DNA of 64,000 nucleotides from Brevibacterium zhoupengii (GTDB taxonomy: Bacteria; Actinomycetota; Actinomycetes; Actinomycetales; Brevibacteriaceae): the NCBI RefSeq assembly GCF_021117425.1, contig NZ_CP088298.1:3906001-3970000 (forward strand), given 5' to 3'. A program made the translations under genes and the position numbers. The notes beneath the pieces are model-generated. The model saw only the letters and a list, made by a program, of their open reading frames with translations. It did not search any database and had not been told where the DNA came from. Position 1 is the stretch's first letter, and every line of letters begins with the position of its first letter. Positions 63,185 to 64,000 of the stretch are shown here, piece by piece.

Positions 63185-64000
63185 GATCGTTTCGTGCCGC
63201 CGTCGTTGCTTGCCAGCGGCAGAGCAGCACTGGGCAGCTCGGACTGAATTCCGTAGGTTCGGTTTCGGTCGGCCTCCGCCGCCGACAGTTCGGACCTGTT
63301 GAGCACGAGACCGATCGGAGCTCCCAGCTCGTCCAGGGCTCTGACGGATTCTGCGACGGCGCGGGACTTCACCCGTCCGGCGCCCGCAACCAGGAGGGTT
63401 CTGCTGGCCAGTCTGGAGAGGACGAGTCCGTCTGCCACAGGCAGCAGCGGTGGGCCGTCGAGAATGACAAGGTCGAACCTGCCTGCCAGTTCGGAGACCA
63501 GTTCTGCCATTGCACGGGTCTCAAGCAGCTCCGCCGGATTGGGCGGAATCTCTCCGGCCGTGAGCACGCTGAGGCCGTCATCACCCCAGGTCTGCAGCAG
63601 CTCACTCAAATCGAGGCCACCGACCAGAGCGGTCGTGAGGCCGGCCGCATTCTCCAAGCCCAAACGCGAGGCGACACTCGGTCGTCGCAGGTCGGCATCG
63701 ACGAGGACGACGCTCTGCCCCGCGCGAGCGCTCGCGATGGCAAGGTCGAGGCTGAGCGTGGTCTTGCCCTCCCCCGCCTGAGCCGAGGTCATGAGCAGGA
63801 CGGTGCTCTCTTCGTCGACGTGGGCGAAGCGAAGATTGGTTCGCAGCCGAAGAATCGACTCACCGCGGATTCCTGCGATCGCGGGTCCGCCCCTGGCAGA
63901 CTCGTGAACGATGGCGCGATCTTCTGGGACCGATGCCATCAACGGCGCCGAGGTGATCGCCGCCAGATCGTCCTTCGTCCGGACGACGCTGTCAAAGGTT
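63181..64000 (-). CDS. Wzc/CpsD-like tyrosine kinase domain, 5' end outside the window
   Basis: The frame is open to position 64000, so only the C-terminal 273 residues are seen. They start with FDSVVRTKDDLAAITSAPL, typical of the end of a Wzz-type chain-length domain, and continue with the kinase: Walker A SAQAGEGKTTLSLDL, Walker A' VVLVDADLRRP and Walker B LVILDGPPLLPVAD. It regulates export and length of the polymer. The C-terminus has one tyrosine only (NRTYG), without the usual tyrosine cluster. It precedes EpsG with a four-base overlap. Confidence 0.85.
   Translation of the reverse strand, partial: TFDSVVRTKDDLAAITSAPLMASVPEDRAIVHESARGGPAIAGIRGESILRLRTNLRFAHVDEESTVLLMTSAQAGEGKTTLSLDLAIASARAGQSVVLVDADLRRPSVASRLGLENAAGLTTALVGGLDLSELLQTWGDDGLSVLTAGEIPPNPAELLETRAMAELVSELAGRFDLVILDGPPLLPVADGLVLSRLASRTLLVAGAGRVKSRAVAESVRALDELGAPIGLVLNRSELSAAEADRNRTYGIQSELPSAALPLASNDGGTKRS

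Overview
The window is high-GC DNA with dense, short-spaced genes, GTG starts, ATGA stop/start overlaps and actinobacterial gene families (NarL-type two-component pairs, a L-rhamnose isomerase of the rhaI type, an AgcS symporter, an Atg22-like MFS carrier). It looks like a chromosomal segment of a Gram-positive Actinomycetota, most likely Micrococcales and plausibly Brevibacterium. The genus is inference only. I found no rRNA, tRNA, transposase, integrase or CRISPR array.

Left to right. (1) 1-1566: the start of a type I Wadjet plasmid-defence operon on the minus strand (jetA complete, jetB cut by the window edge). (2) 1.8-4.5 kb: a PAP2-type membrane enzyme, a MmcQ/YjbR protein and an asparaginase. 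(3) 4.5-12.6 kb: a complete L-rhamnose catabolic cassette: LacI regulator, operators, a frameshifted MFS transporter, mutarotase, isomerase, aldolase/dehydrogenase fusion and kinase. It is bracketed by two almost identical 60-bp palindromes whose starts lie exactly 8,000 bp apart. (4) 12.6-17.2 kb: a quinone-oxidoreductase-like enzyme, a DUF402 protein, an amidohydrolase, a DUF421 protein and a NAD(P)-binding protein. (5) 17.3-33.7 kb: three NarL-type two-component systems, with a DUF4097 protein, a PLP sulfur-amino-acid enzyme, an ArsR/SRPBCC pair, an acyltransferase, a nitronate-monooxygenase-like enzyme and a DMT transporter between them. (6) 33.7-36.2 kb: a short-chain dehydrogenase, an FMN reductase and a TetR regulator. 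(7) 36.3-42.3 kb: a four-gene peptide ABC importer. (8) 42.6-53.2 kb: AgcS symporter, class II aldolase, Atg22-like carrier, a second SRPBCC/ArsR pair, a TetR-regulated ABC exporter and a large FAD/NAD(P)-binding protein. (9) 53.3-64 kb: an exopolysaccharide/glycan locus. It has a leftward four-gene chain of ATGA overlaps (4,6-dehydratase, aminotransferase, degenerate LCP protein, LuxR regulator), two rightward glycosyltransferases, an EpsG polymerase and a Wzc-like kinase cut by the right edge.

Three DNA-level patterns cut across the genes. Most convergent gene pairs are separated by long palindromes, and two of these are nearly the same sequence. Three genes carry a tandem duplication exactly over their stop codon. 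A decamer, CACCTCGGCG or its complement, occurs 36 times by my reading in 64 kb, in both orientations, in several codon frames and in at least two intergenic spots. Chance would give less than about one copy. The decamer and the unusual LCP/LuxR glycan operon are the best candidates for undescribed biology. Wadjet is a known defence system.
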